Counted from the stretch's first letter, positions 30,362 through 43,875 are shown. The stretch is DNA of 64,000 nt from Paraescarpia echinospica (GCA_020002185.1 CM034533.1:51584392-51648391), one strand, 5' to 3'. The notes: generated by a model not told the origin, from the letters alone. Numbers and translations: made by a program.

Positions 30362-33104
30362 GTGAGTTATCTTAACATTAAACTAAAAGGACTGTAGGAT
30401 TAAAGGTAAATGCGAACAACCATATGAGTTTAGTAGTTTGTACGTCCCTGGCAAATATGATACTGCCTTGATGAAATAATAGTTTTCTTTGTCAATGGAT
30501 ACCAGCAGGCTTATTTGTAAGAGGTTTGGCAAATTTATATGTGTTAAATGTAAGAACAAACATTCGAAACCTAACAATAAATTATTCAGGACCAGTATTC
30601 TGGAATACCCTGCCTCATAAACTTAGAATACTCCTGACCATTAACCAGTTTAAAAGAAACCTAGCAGCTCCTTACTCGTGAATTATTATTGATATTACAT
30701 TATATATGTGTCTGGGTAAATATATATAGGTGAAGCACAATACTGGGCCAAAAAAGAGGACTGGACAACAAAAACAAAAAGTCTTAGATGGTAACCAAAA
30801 TACATCTACACCTAAAATTAAAGAAGATAAGATATCTTTACTCACTGTTATGTGGCGCAATGCCAAGTGAAGTTCATGATGTAAGTTTCATGGTGTCTTT
30901 TAACAAAAATATGAGAATGTGAAACACTTCAGAAATCAAAATTTGCTTGACTGATGTATGCTAGTACCTCATCAGAATCCAACCAAGACTTTTAAAATGT
31001 TAAGAATGATCAGAGCACTCTGGACGTGAAATGGTAGACACTGTAACTTACATTATCCACCACATTGTCCACAACCACACTTTTTTCAAACAACAATAAA
31101 CAAGTAGGATGCATTTTTTTGTGTCTTCTTTCTTCATGGGCCTAAGATACAGCACAAATGTTATCAACAGGAACTGTCCACAAAGAAGCTTGTTATGGAG
31201 TAAATAATAGCGTAAGTTACAGGACACCAATATTTTAATGTGCACATTTAAATATACATTTGTTTTCATACATATTTAAATATACATTTGTTTTCATACA
31301 CATTTTAATAATAACATCTTGGACATGAAAAACTAGGTTGACTTCTGCACTTGTATATTATACCCAGTGTATCAACAAAGACATATTAATACACCTTTAA
31401 AAAGTATTTAGCATATGGCGATGACCCTAAAATAATTTTTTTTAATAAATGATTCATTCTTGAAGAAAGTAGACATACATATTATGAACCTTTGAATACT
31501 TGACGAGGAAAATACACTGTTAGAAAATACACCTCATTTTGTCATTTCCAACATTCACCTTGACCATTAAACCTCAGGCTTAAAATGTCAAACAACATGA
31601 ATATGTGTAGTAGTTACACATGGCAGACACTTACATGAATTTATATACTGAAAACAAAACAAAAAAATATAAATGCACTTTACTTATTAGCAGAATTAAA
31701 ATCAGTCTATAATATTGACTAAGATCAAGCGTCACTGTAATGAAATTGAACAATTAAAAATTGCTGTAATGACAATGAACACCTAGTAAAGAAAAATAGT
31801 TAAAATTTGTCACCGTTTTGAAAAATAGCATAATCCACTAATGTCTGCATGCTGTATCAACCCACCCCCTTTCTCCACCCAGTAAACACTGACTGTTCCT
31901 AAGAAGTAAGATATCAACATGTATAGATGCAGCTGTAGTAGAACATTTCTTGCTGCCTTTTTTCTTGTGAAATGCTGCAGATCATACATGAAACATGATT
32001 TTATATTTACTGATTATGACAATGAACAACTCCATAATTATTTCCTCCCAACACTATTATGATGCCTGTTTTTGTTTACTGAATATATGCTTTTCTTTAC
32101 AGGAGATTGAACTAGTGTGCTTAGTACTACTAGCTCTCCAAGTTAATATGGCATACTAGGCAGTTGTATGTCCAGGATCTCGGACAAGATTCTACAGCCA
32201 TGCAATATGCTGCATATTAACAGTTTGTCATGTGAATGTCCACCGAGTGATCCCAATTGTGTCGTGAGTTGCATCCATGACAGATTCCCCAGTGCCAAGG
32301 GGTTACACTGGCTTCCAGATCAGTCAGTTAGCTTGACTGACTGGAAACCAATGTAGAATGCAGGTTGCTCGACATAAGAATGAAGTGACGCCTGATTAGC
32401 TCTGCAATTGGTGATGGAACGGTGGGTGCCAGGGTCTGGCAGTTATGGCATGAGTCTTCGGGCAACAACTTTCAACGCTGTGAGAGAGGTTCAGTGTCGA
32501 GCATTCTTCGGTGAACTACATCGTTATCTTTGATAGTACTGCATACCAGCTTCCTGACTTTTTGCTGTACATCTGCATCTACCTATACCGGAGAAAAAGT
32601 GACAATTAGCATTGCTCTGACATGTATGATATTTTTATACGTGACGACACATTTATCAAAAATCAATAATCCAAAGTATTTGTATTCAATTCAACTATAA
32701 CTTTTACCAGTGTCCATGAAAAAATATATGAATTATCCAGCATTGTTACGGTGGTAGGGTTTCATTGTCTTTGTGTTGCTGATAGTCAGTGGCAGCCAGC
32801 TGAGTTCTTGCAACATACACCAGGCACTTGTTATGTACAACACAAGTTTGTGATGAAGTAATAGTATTGAAAGCCTTTTTACATTTTTCAGCAACAGTCT
32901 GTTGATACACTGACAGCAGCATTTTACTTGTTTAAATTATATATGAATCATGAGGACTGTTATATATTTTTCATGCCATGTATCATCTTTCTAAATTATT
33001 CTTTTTTATCACTGTTTTATATTTTCACAAATAATTTACATTACATTTTCATTTCTCATGATAATTAAACAACACTTGAGTAAGGTTAGTTTTGATATTG
33101 TATA

Positions 33105-33290
33105 CTATCCAATCCCCAGGATTGCTCAGAGCACTTTACTGGCTCCCTGGCAGACCTGTTAAATTGAAAACACCAATTTGACTTGGGAAGCATTAAGCTG
33201 AAATTAATATGCGAAGACTATCCACCACTGTCTGTAGCAGGTACTCTTCATACAGCTGAGTAAACTGGAGCAATGCAGCATGTAGTGATT
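33105..33290 (-). mobile_element. Diverged SINE remnant
   Basis: 'ttgctcagagcactttactg' and 'ctatccaccactgtctgtag' match, with many differences, the SINE body at 36655-36850 in the same orientation. The tRNA-like head is not recognisable here. Confidence 0.6.
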
Positions 33291-36200
33291 GTATATGTAA
33301 TTCTCAGTCACATAGGGATGACCCTGTCTAGTCTAGTCACTATTTTAAGTTCAACTAAACATCTTTCTAAGTAATTTTTTCTCATTGGTTTACATTTTAT
33401 GGGTATTAAAAATTGTTGTTAAATACACATCATTGTTTAGTCACTAATTTTGTGAGTTGTAAACATATAAGGCATGTATAAACTACAACTAGCATTTGAT
33501 ATCACATGTACTAACTAGTGTTGTTTTTTTGCAACAAAGAATCATGATAAAAGTAACTGTTTGTTTTTTATATGTACCTGACATTTTTTCAACCTCTTCC
33601 TAATTTGTGTTTCTATTGTTGCTTTGCATATTATGTGCATGTGATGTGTATGTGATATTAAAAATTATTACATTATACACATCAAGTGCAGTGATTGTAC
33701 CTGTAGTTGTATTGTGCTTTTCATAATTTTGTAGTCAATCTTATCAAATAGTTTCAATAAAATGTTTGTACTTTACATTGTCTTTACTTCAATTCGCATG
33801 CATTTCTAACAACAATATGCAATTTAACGAGGACACCACATTACTGCAAAATCCTCATGCAGACAAACAAAACTATCACATACAGGGGTGGATCCAGAAA
33901 TTGAGCCTGGCCGAACCAAATGGTGTAGTCGTCTAAATTTTGGCGCTACTGAGCCGCCATAACTATAACTTCAGCCGCTTGGCTGGAGTGGTGATATCGG
34001 AAGATGGGGGGGGGGGGGGGTGCTAATGAAACATACTTGCACTGTATATACGAATTTATGTTTGCAACAGAAATATTCCAAATTAAATCGATAGACCATT
34101 AAGTTCAAAAATTTAACTGCAAATTAAATGTAGAATGTAATTGAAAGTTTCACAAAAGCCTTATCAACCAAAGATGGTGTAATTACCCTAAGATTGATCA
34201 GAATAAAACATAATTGTTAAACCCAATCACATATGTTTGCATATCTTCCAATTATTATGCTATGATTTCTATATACATATAACGTTTGCATAGCAGCATC
34301 AATTAATACTTACGTTTGTTCTAACTGTCCTGAGCTGCATCCAGCCTCAGGAAGTGACTGGACACATGAGCTGCCTTTGCTACGAACACTGATGCTCGAT
34401 AGAGCCAACACAAATCTTGTCATGTGACGGCTGCAGTGATGTTGAGGTAGTTCGCGCCTTTGTGTTGAAGCTGTCGAACAGTCATGAATTGGAATATGGA
34501 ATGAGTCAGATTATTTGTGAAAATGAACATTGGTTTGACAGCACTACTACCCGTCAATATATATATAATATTATATATGTGTGTGGTATGTAACTTGTAA
34601 ACTTTTTAATTTCATTAACAGGTAAACATATGTTGCCCAAAGGTCATTTGCCCAGCACTCACGAGTGAAAAGGTCATTTGCCCAGTTGTGAAACAATTAC
34701 AATTATATGAGAGTGGCAAAGTTATTATTGTATATATATATTGTAAAAGTGTAGTACATAACAAACAACTAGACAATTTACAAGTGTCAACTTATTAACT
34801 AAATACAGGTAGAACACAGATGGGCTGGAAAGAAGGTTACAGGAAATAAAGTCAAACTAATTTTATTCAAAAAATAAAAAAAGTTTGCAATTTTTCACTG
34901 ATAGTTCAACAAAACAAAGTTTTATGAATTCAATAGTAAACCATGCAAAATACCCAATGCCTTAGTTGTGGTCTCAATGTGTCATTCATCTAACACTGCT
35001 AATTAATGAGGAGGACATTTGGCTGGCAGTGGGTGAACCCCTGGCAGTATCCACAAAGTTCTACTGTTTACTCAGAGGGTGGATTACCACCTGTTATTGT
35101 TCAATGATCAATATCCCCGTTGTTCTTTAGATGGACAGCAAGGTGCCACTGGAAGCTGGCTACACTTGTCTAAAGGCTGGCTGAGTCACTGTAAGTCTTT
35201 AGAAGAAGATTCTAGCAGTTAGTCGTGTCTCTTATGAGAGCAACAAAGGCATTATATTATGGATTTCCTGGCTTGATTTAACAAACAAAAATTATTACGG
35301 CCTTTCAACTACTTGCAACTGTGGTTATTAACTAGAGGTTTCTGACTGGGAAAGTATGTTCCTTGAAGCGAAGCCTCTGTGGCTTCAGTGTCATCAACGT
35401 GCAAACAATTTGTAAACTGTCCTGTCAGAAACCTAGCTGTCAACCCTGACTGTATTTAAATTGAATCGCGCAAAGTGAGATGAAGTGAATTAATTAAATG
35501 AAACGGAAAACAACATTTACAACATTTTTCTACAAAAGGTATGAATGTAGAAGTATAAATTACCAAATGCATGTTATGAATAAATTGAAAGACCAAAATA
35601 AAAAACAACTAAAAACAGAACTTCTATAATTTACATGTACAAGAGGATTTGTAACTTAACAAAACATGGGCTGCAATTCTTTGTATTGTAACAGTAATTC
35701 TCTGCTCTCTCAAATAAATCAGTCGCAAGCTATCGATACATGTTACGAAGGCCTACATGCTATTGATATGGACATTTTCACAGTATTGAGGGGTGGTGTT
35801 TTTGTGAACATAATAAGCAACATAATATTATATTCATACGAATAAATATGCGTGGCTCAGGCTGCCTAGCTTCTCTAGAAGAAGTTTTGTGAACGCAGCA
35901 TCTGTTCTTAGTCTTACTCCAGCTCTTTCTTTTGTGAGTTGTGTTGTTCCACAAATCCATACTGTTTTTTCCCAAATAAACCATCTGATGCGAATACTGA
36001 CTGTCTGTCGCTGTCTGCGTAATTTGGCCCTTTTTTGCTGAGTCAGTGGCATATGTCCGGGAACATCCCATCGCCGGCGTAAATGCCATAAAATAAGAAC
36101 GTGTTGTATAAACACTTGCGAACATTGTACTATCAACAAAAACGGCTTGATCAAGGCACCAATCTTGAGGGTCAGAGGTCAGTCTCGCCCAAATTCGTGA

Positions 36201-36649
36201 ACACGATATTATTATATGAAGTTTCCACTTCCAGATGCATGTCCAAGTAAGTGTTGCTAGTTTTGACTCCTTCGACTCAAAACCAAATTCTAAATAGTTC
36301 GCAGTTTGTTTATTAATTTCAATAAAACGAAGTAGCACAAGTGCACCAATGAACTAGGATATTATAGTGGATACTTGATAGCTTTGATTTTGGGGAAATT
36401 AGTCAGAAAAGCGAGGAGCATAAAAATCGAACTGATATTGCAGCTTTAAAAAAGCTATATAGTTGTATTATCACCAGTTAGTCTGATATTAATTGCAATA
36501 CAACAAACCCCCTCTTTGTTTCAAGTTTTAATTTTGTTTTATTTTAGTTTCAAATGAAATGCTCAGAGCTGCATTGCACAATGGTTTGTAAGTTGGACTC
36601 TGTGCTGTGACGATGTAATGTTTATAAAAAGTAATCTCTTATATAATAA

Positions 36650-36960
36650 CGCAGTATCCAGTCCTGATGACTGCTCAAAGCACTTTACACTTTACTCCCT
36701 AGCAGACTTGTTTGATCGAGCACCATCTCAACTTCTCTGGGAAGCTTTCAGACATGCCGCAATTAATGCACAAAGGCTATTTGTACACAAATATCCACCG
36801 CTGTCTATAGCCAGGTACTCATTCATACGGCTGAGTGAACTGGAGCAACGTAGAGTGAACGAACTTGCCCAAGGTTCAACACAGCAGCACTGAATTCGAA
36901 CCCGGGTTTTCTTGATTGAGAGTCCAACGTTCTAGTCACTGAGCCAATGCACTCTATTGT
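36650..36960 (-). mobile_element. tRNA-derived SINE
   Basis: On the minus strand the head reads 'ttggctcagtgactagaacg' (A box) and 'ccgggttcgaattca' (B box, about 36891-36905), then a body with 'cttgggcaagttcgttcact'. Opposite-strand ORFs of this body are often mis-annotated as proteins; the ORF at 36618-36893 is one of them. Confidence 0.75.
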
Positions 36961-37047
36961 AACCATATGCATTGTTTCAATGGAGCACATTGTGTAAATA
37001 CAGATGTATGTATGTATATTGAATTGAAAAGCATGGAAATAACTAAC

Positions 37048-39027
37048 CATTTCATCTTTCAAGTACTGATCTTGTGGAGTTAACTTCAAGTAGTTGTGGT
37101 CGTTGGCAAGGGCATGTGGATTGGCAGGAGGGAACAGCTGCATCACTGGCATTGGTTGACTTTCCTGAAATATGTATATGTAGAGATATAAGCAACATTG
37201 TATTATTTGCTTTATACATAAAGCCAGAGACTGCACTAATGCTCATGTTTTGACAAGTAACTATTTTTCAATTGGTCTGTAAAAGGAATACAAGCTGTAT
37301 AAGATTTGTTTCGTCAAATAGAGTGAACCTGTCTGGAGTAGAGTCGTTGTTCTGCAGTTGCTCTGATCATATATAAGGTCCGCATTGTCCTTCCCACGAA
37401 TTGCATGTAATCTGCTGGACTTGATAGTTCCTTTAAAAGGTATAGCATGATGGAACGTCTGGAGGACCTGCAGGTCAAGTCAAAGTGTACATTTATGAAT
37501 TTTATATGCATTTTAACCCTTTCATTTATTTATTGTTGCTGATATGTTGACAAGAGCGTATCACATTCTTGAAACTACCCAGCTTATTTGTATAAAATTG
37601 GGATAAACTAAATGCCATTTTTGTGTGCATTGACAGTTGCCCCAATATTTGTACATAGTACATTGAATGCAGAAAATAACTGTTTTTTTTAAACGTCTTA
37701 CCTGTGTACATGTCACTTCTGTCAAGATAGTTCCTGTCTGACAGTAGTGTCAGGCTGAACAGAATTGCTGCAACATGCTTGCAGTGAGCTGTAGGGCCCT
37801 GCCCAGCACCACATTCACATTGTGCTTCTTACACCACCGCATCATTGTTCATGGACACATCTACTTTATAAGAGGTAGACTTCCTCATCTCTGCCCATAT
37901 AACAGCTGACACAAACCACTTTCCTTGTGTGTTGTCTGTGGTGGTACGCATATACCGCAATAACCTGAAGAAAACAATGTACATTATATAAAAAAAAATT
38001 CTGGAGTCGAACAATACCGGGCCAAATTGGTGTCATGTAAGTTACGCTATATTTATTCCATAACCAGCTTCTTTGCGGACAGTTCCTGTTGATAACATTT
38101 GTGCTGTATCTTAGGCCCATGAAGAAAGAAGAGACACAAAAAACGCATCCTGCCGGTTTATTGTTGTTTGAAAAAAATTGTGGTTGTGGACAATGTCGTG
38201 GATTTCGTAAGTTACAGTGTCCACCATTTCACGTCCAGAGTGCTCTGATCATTCTTAACATTTTAAAAGTCTTGGTTGGATTCTGATGAGGTACTAGCAT
38301 ACATCAGTCAAGCAATTTTTTTATTTCTGAAAGGTTTCACATTCTCATATTTTAGATCATCAACTTCACTTGGCATTGCGCCACATAACAGTGAGTAAAG
38401 ATATCTTATCTTCTTTAATTTTAGGTGTAGATGTATCTTGGTTACCATCTAAGACTTTTTGTTTTTGTTGTCCAGTCCTCTTTTTGGCCCAGTATTGTGC
38501 TTCACCTATATATATTTACCCAGACACATATATAATGTAATATCAATAATAATTCACGAGTAAGGAGCTGTTAGGTTTCTTTTAAACTGGTTAATGGTCA
38601 GGAGTATTCTAAGTTTATGAGGCAGGGTATTCCAGAATACTGATCCTAAATAATTTATTGTTAGGTTTCGAATGTTTGTTCTTACATTTTAAGACATAAA
38701 TTTACAAATAAGCCTGCTGGTATCCATTGACAAAGAAAACTATTATTTCATCGAGGCAGTATCATATTTGCCAGGGACGTACAAACTACTAAACTCATAT
38801 GGTTGTTCGCATTTACCTTTAATCCTACAGTCCTTTTAGTTTAATGTTAAGATAACTCACCTTTCTTTGTATAGAGACTTGCTCTTTTCCTCCAGCTTCT
38901 TTCCGTACTGGGATAAGTATTCCTCTAGACTCCCCAGTGTAAATTTGGGTAGTTGGTGCATACCACCATGTACGTCCCTATACATGTTATTCTGCGGCAG
39001 TTTCATGCAGAGCTCCTCTTCATTAAC
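37048..39027 (-). pseudogene. SWIM zinc-finger domain gene, multi-exon, broken
   Basis: Four exons with AG/GT borders can be read: 39027-38861 ('LPKFTLGSLEEYLSQYGKK'), 37964-37702 (SWIM domain), 37467 to about 37330 ('VLQTFHHAIPFKGT'), and 37164-37048 ('VMQLFPPANPHALANDHNYL'). The SWIM motif CxCx(n)CxH is 'CECGAGQGPTAHCKH'. In invertebrates these proteins often carry a YqaJ-like nuclease domain further on; I did not find one here. Breaks: a TAA at 37829-37831 just before the zinc ligands, and a frame change between the SWIM motif and the exon end. The first exon lies in the right arm of the inverted repeat and the rest in the spacer, which shows which side is the parent locus. Confidence 0.72.
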
Positions 39028-42000
39028 CTGTAAAATGAAAAACAATGACATTATCCCAAGTTATGTTCAATATGTGACTAAGATAAAGTATAGTGGTTTT
39101 GGAGTAAGACTGCTCATGATATAGAAGAAAGCACTGTGATCAGGCTGGGCTGGTAGCCCCGCATCCCTCTCGATAGTGTATGTTACTCCAAGGTTTTTAT
39201 GAAATATAGAAACACACCCTCCCATCTTTAGGTAAGGTAAGGATGCATTTTATTTATCCCAACAGCAGAAACAAATTATACAGAGAGTGTGGCTAGTGTA
39301 GTGGTTAGCACATCCGTCTGGCATGCCAGTGCTCGGAGTTCGAAACCTGGACCGAGCAGGCATGATATTTGTGGTAAAAATCTGGCTCTCAAAATTGGGG
39401 ACTGTGTATCCCTCGTGGCTCGGTGATCACATTAATGTCGGTCCCGTCTCAATTTGCGACGTAAAAGAACCACTGGGGACGACAAGCACCCTGGTAGTGA
39501 CCACCCTCAGTGCCAGCATATAAAGAATGAGACCTCATAAGACCATTACATTGTAACCACAATAATACAGACTAGTCAGTTAATAGAACATTGCCAAGCG
39601 CTGGAGACAACTAGAACATATACATTGAATATATACTATTATTATCTCGGTAATGCCACCAGTCATTTGCACGACGCAACATGTTCAAATTATATAAACA
39701 AAACTTTGTTTACTATTTTATGATGTAATTTTCATAAATATATGCTATTAGAAAATGTGTCTCTTACAACAATATGTTCCAAATGGTGTTAGGATTTGAC
39801 AGATATTATAGTGCTACTGAAATGTTTATTTACAGTAATTTGCTTATTGTGTTCCTGGTATTAGAACTTTTGACATATAGATTTACATGCCAGTTGTAGT
39901 TCTAAATTATATTTTTTATTGATGGTTCAAGTAGCAGCAATATTTTACTTACTGGCCATATGTAACTATTGCCAATATCACAACTATAGAACGCAGTAAT
40001 GCATTTGTATGTTGTGTGGAGTCTGCGAATAAAGCATATTATTATAAATAAAATATACTTTTAGTACACCTATAGCCATGGTAATTTGTAAAAGCAATTG
40101 CTCAAAGCAGTGTAGTCTAATTACAGCATATACATGCACATAATTGCCAACAAAATATCAACGGAATAAAACTATGGTATCATAATTACACGAAAAGCAT
40201 AAGTATTGGCAAGGACATACAGAACTATTTTAATGTAGGCCCTATATGTGTGGGCAATAGTAGTTTTGTAAAATATGTATGTATGTAAATAAAGAAGTCA
40301 TTATTATTATTGTTCATGTTATTATGCGGGTGCGTGCCCAGGGGAGTTTTCTCGTTGCCCAGAAACCCCCCACTATACGGCAGTGTACAGTGAATGATGG
40401 CATGCAACATCCACCGTTACTGTGATACCCATTTGGGAACCCACAAATATATCAATCCTGGGTACGCCTCTGTTATGTGTTCTACATATAATTATATACT
40501 AGTTATGATGAGTTATGACAACAGCAGAGTAGAAACACCAGAAGAAGATTTTATTGAAATAATGCATACAGATATGTGAAAGAACATGTCAAGTAATGCT
40601 ATAAATACAATCACAGTTGCAGAATAGCATCAGTGTCTAAGTACTGACACTATAAACCCATTAGCCAGTTTAAATATATGTAAATACATTACATATAAAT
40701 AGTAATAGGACTATCTAATATTTACTTTAGGCTATCTTAATTAACAATAAAATAATTATAAAATATCAAATGAAAATATTAATTCAACCTTTAAAACGCC
40801 ACTGGCTTAAGGTCACAGGCTCCATTTGAAATGTTATATTTTAATTATCAGTCATATGTTAAAAACTACTCGTCATAGATTAAAGTTGCATTCTGAGTTA
40901 CACAAGTTTAAGGTGTATGTACAACCTAAACAATAATGTCGATATTTATTTATTTGAGTATATTTGCTACCGTATATGTCACTTTAGCATTTGATGTTAT
41001 TTGATAAATTACGCTTTTGCAAAAAATAAGCATGACATACGTAATTTTAATTTGGATATTAGAATTACATATTGTGTGAACAAAAATTTATATGGAGTTG
41101 ATGAAAATTATGTATTGTATGGGGCATGACGATTCACTGGAAATTTGTATTTAAAAGATGAACGTTGTCAGAATACAACTTTAATCTAATGTTCAATACA
41201 TTCTGTCTATATCAAAAGAAGTTCAAAATGACTTAATAATCAGTTTGCATGACGACAAGCATGGCATGGTTTTAAAATGTCAAATAGCATTCAATATTAT
41301 AAAAATACTTTTTAGTCAGCCAAACTAATTAATTGCACAACTTAATATATTATTGGTCATAATTAGTTTATAAAATGTGATTTTCAAAGGATGTTCCGTA
41401 TCGCCAACGTTGATCCCAAATAAAACTACGCTATGCTCTATTGCCATATTTAGCGGAAGCGAGAGCAAACACGTGATGACTGGCGCATGCCCGTTCAATG
41501 CTCGGATCTTTAACGCTGAGGCACACGGTTCCGATGCTCGGCTATATCGTTAATAATATTCAATTAATTGTACACGTTATAGTACGAATAAATATTAGTA
41601 TTGACAGTTTTCGAAACATCATGAATTATCGCTCACAAACAGTACCAACCTACCCGACATTCAATTCGCGTTTTCTGGCAGACTGCTTGGCACTTCGTTT
41701 CTTCCGTTCATCTTTGAGTTCTTTTAAACTCCAACATTGATAAAACAGGTCATAATGTGGGTGAAAAATGCTTCATATAAGTTTTCTGTACACTACGACG
41801 TGACGTTGGTGACTGACAGCAAGGCCTGACCAAAGCAATTATATAATTGCTTTGGCCTGACTTGCAAGGGATACTTCAGTATTTGCAAGTTGGTGTAGTT
41901 CGCTAGGGGGCAGCACATCTTAGCTTAGCTTAGGTCACTGAGTCCAATTTGTGCCTGATTATCGTTTGGAGAACTTCGTTTGGAGAACTTCGTTTCGAGA

Positions 42001-42228
42001 AAATATTTGGGAGAAAATTTTTTGGAGAAATATTTTTGGAGAAAATCTTTTGGAGAAATATTTGACCAAACGCCATTCTAGTTAATTATTTGACAAAAAT
42101 CTTGCACAATGACAGCGTAAAGGGATAATCGAGAGTCATAATTCGACAATCTCGGCGTAAAAGGATAATCGAAAGTCAGAAATCAACAATGTAGCATTGT
42201 GGAATTATGGCCCTAATATCGTTCCATA
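38024..42228 (-). repeat. Right arm of the giant inverted repeat
   Basis: Reverse complement of 27001-31230, with pairing seen from 'gttccata' (ending 42228) inward to 38024. Beyond 38024 the sequence runs on into the SWIM exon without a match on the left side. Arms of 4.2 kb with a 6.8-kb spacer are far longer than usual transposon ends. Confidence 0.92.
39285..39540 (+). mobile_element. tRNA-derived SINE in the right arm
   Basis: The A box is 'tggctagtgtagtgg' (39290-39304) and the B box 'gagttcgaaacc' (39336-39347), spaced as in a tRNA promoter. A conserved tail follows with 'ctcggtgatcacattaatgt' and 'cgtaaaagaaccactgggg'. It is not a functional tRNA, since no acceptor stem closes. Confidence 0.78.
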
Positions 42229-42229
42229 C

Positions 42230-43125
42230 AAATCAGGCTACCAGCTCTATTGGACCACGTAATAAACAGCCGAAATTGACAGGAAGTTAACTTGTAGTAG
42301 GTCTACTAGGAGGTGCACGGTGCGCGCGGTGCGTCTACAATTCGATTCACTTAGGGGTCATCTCAGAACGTCGATGTCCGATATCAGACGAAATTACTTT
42401 CATCTTGCCTCAGCCCCCCTCCCTACCCACCTCAGACGATCTTTTTAAACATTAATATGATGACACCAGTATAATTAAGAGTGTCGGTCGATGTTCGACG
42501 CCAGATGAAACTGCCTCAGACCCCCGTCCCCCAAACAAAAATAATTTCGCTTGATATCGGACATCGACGTTCCGAGATGATCCCTTAGCAAAAATGAAAC
42601 TACTCTCTAGGAACAACGATTCGCTACCTCGTTTGTGCATTTTATATGTAGGTTTGGTAAAATAATTAGAGACAATACTATTTTAGTTTACGATTTAGAT
42701 ATTTTATTATAAACTAAATACACTAAAGTTTAATAGGGTCTAACTTATTATAGTTATTTATATATATATATATATATATATATTGTTTTATTTATGTAAG
42801 GCATAATGAACATGATATGTACACCTATGAAAATATATAATGTCATTAATGAATAAATATTCAAGAAATGTATACTTCAAAGTCTACGGTTAATGTTCAA
42901 CTGAAAAATGCCATCAACATCCCTGTTTTTCATGTGTGGAGGTACATAAATTATCGTTTATATTTTCGATCAAGGATATTCAGATGAAACCAAAAATGAA
43001 ATGGGGAGTGGTAGAAGAAGTACACACCTCATGCTACGAAGTAATTCATTTTTGGTCTCCGGTTTTGGTGCGAGAACCTAGATTACATTCTATAAAGTGA
43101 TTGCCCGCATGCCCCCATTTATCTT
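42230..43125. other. No gene; short AT-rich and C-rich repeats
   Basis: 'ggacatcgacgttccgagatgatccctta' (42561) is an inverted relative of 'taggggtcatctcagaacgtcgatgtcc' (42351). This forms a stem of about 25 bp around a 180-bp loop, a possible small MITE. A (TA)n tract lies near 42760-42782. Confidence 0.5.
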
Positions 43126-43129
43126 AGTC

Positions 43130-43275
43130 TAAACTCAATCGCATTAGGCTTCTATCATAATATTTAGAAGTACAAACGCATAATCTTTTGTGCACAATAA
43201 CTAGATGTGTAACCGTACACGCACACTCAAAGTCATCAACCATGGACACATGCGTTGAATATAAAAGGCATCCAG
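43130..43275 (-). repeat. Copy B of the dispersed repeat, inverted to 26310-26460
   Basis: The minus-strand frame holds 'ACTVTHLVIVHKRLCVCTSK', matching copy A. Both copies flank the inverted repeat at about 540-900 bp outside its ends. Confidence 0.6.
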
Positions 43276-43364
43276 TGTGTTGCCTAAGGTCACGAATTTG
43301 TTCAAGCCCAGACAACAAAGCCAAACCCAAAACACTGGCGTCGGAACATGGTGGATATTTGGTG

Positions 43365-43575
43365 GGTTGAGGCTCTCCAAAACCTCGATTTGCACTCCCC
43401 CTCTTGAGGCTCGCCAAAACAGCCACATTAAGGCTCTCCAACATCACAATTTGCACACCCATTGAGGCTCGCCAAAATAACTCCATCTTCAGGCTCTTCA
43501 AAAACCTCGATTTGCACCCCCCAAATATCTACATTGAGGCTCTCCACAAACATGAATTTGAACTCCTCATATATC
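43365..43575 (+). repeat. Degenerate minisatellite of about 35 bp
   Basis: Six or so variants of 'ttgaggctctccaaaa' followed by 'cctcgatttgcac' or 'catcacaatttgcac' recur roughly every 33-40 bp. Overlapping ORFs on both strands are repeat artefacts. Confidence 0.8.
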
Positions 43576-43875
43576 CCTGTCTGTCAGGGATGAAACTGGC
43601 CTCGATTCCGATGCTCGATGTCTGATTGTTTTTAATTTCTCTTGCTGATCCTGCACAGCTCTCTCCACCAGATCGTTCGCTCTCGTTTTCCACCTTTCTC
43701 CCAATCCTTCAAAATCTCTTTTTCCATAGTCTTCCCATCGCATTCTAGTTCTTCTTCGCCTCCTTTTCCTTCCAGTCTCCGTGCATCTGCTCTCTTTGCC
43801 ATCCGTTCTTCTCCCATTTTCTCTACAAGTCCTGCCCATCTTAGTTGGCTCATGCTTATGCTTGTTCAGAAACAA
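43575..43875 (-). mobile_element. 3' end fragment of a LINE ORF2, frameshifted
   Basis: Two minus-strand frames together show the family's C-terminal pattern: 'LRWAGLVEKMGEERMAKRAD' in one and 'RRRTRMRWEDYGKRDFEGLG' in the other. This 'L.W.GHV.RM...R.PK' then 'G.P..RW.D....DL' style marks the end of many non-LTR ORF2 proteins. Confidence 0.7.

Larger units (their letters stand above)
27001..31230 (+). repeat. Left arm of a giant inverted repeat (4.2 kb)
   Basis: It starts 'tatggaacgatattagggcc' at 27001, the reverse complement of 42228 leftward ('ggccctaatatcgttccata'). It ends near 31230 ('gacaccaat'), matching 38024. Pairing continues across the arm, with identical or nearly identical ORFs at 27476/41498, 28640/40394, 29699/39323 and 30171/38857. 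Differences are sparse: single bases and a one-unit change in an AAT run at 28906/40300. Within it, 27165-27255 has repeated 'ttctcc(aaa)' motifs. ATG at 27462 opens a short lysine/arginine-rich frame ending at a GT donor (27563), a possible first exon seen in both arms. Confidence 0.92.
31231..37040. other. Spacer of the giant inverted repeat (left and middle part)
   Basis: Mostly AT-rich non-coding DNA. It holds a diverged SINE remnant at 33105-33290, a poly-G run near 34006-34020, a transposon-like start 'caggggtggatccagaaatt' at 33884, and a SINE at 36650-36960. A leftward ORF at 35778-36338 has no recognised domain. No functional gene is evident. Confidence 0.5.

Noticed and set aside
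36618..36893. Protein-coding ORF of 91 codons
   Set aside because: It is the opposite strand of a tRNA-derived SINE body; a diverged copy at 33105 shows it is repeat.
39285..39540. Functional tRNA gene
   Set aside because: A and B boxes are present but no closed acceptor stem; the same sequence with a conserved tail recurs in the other arm, so it is a SINE.
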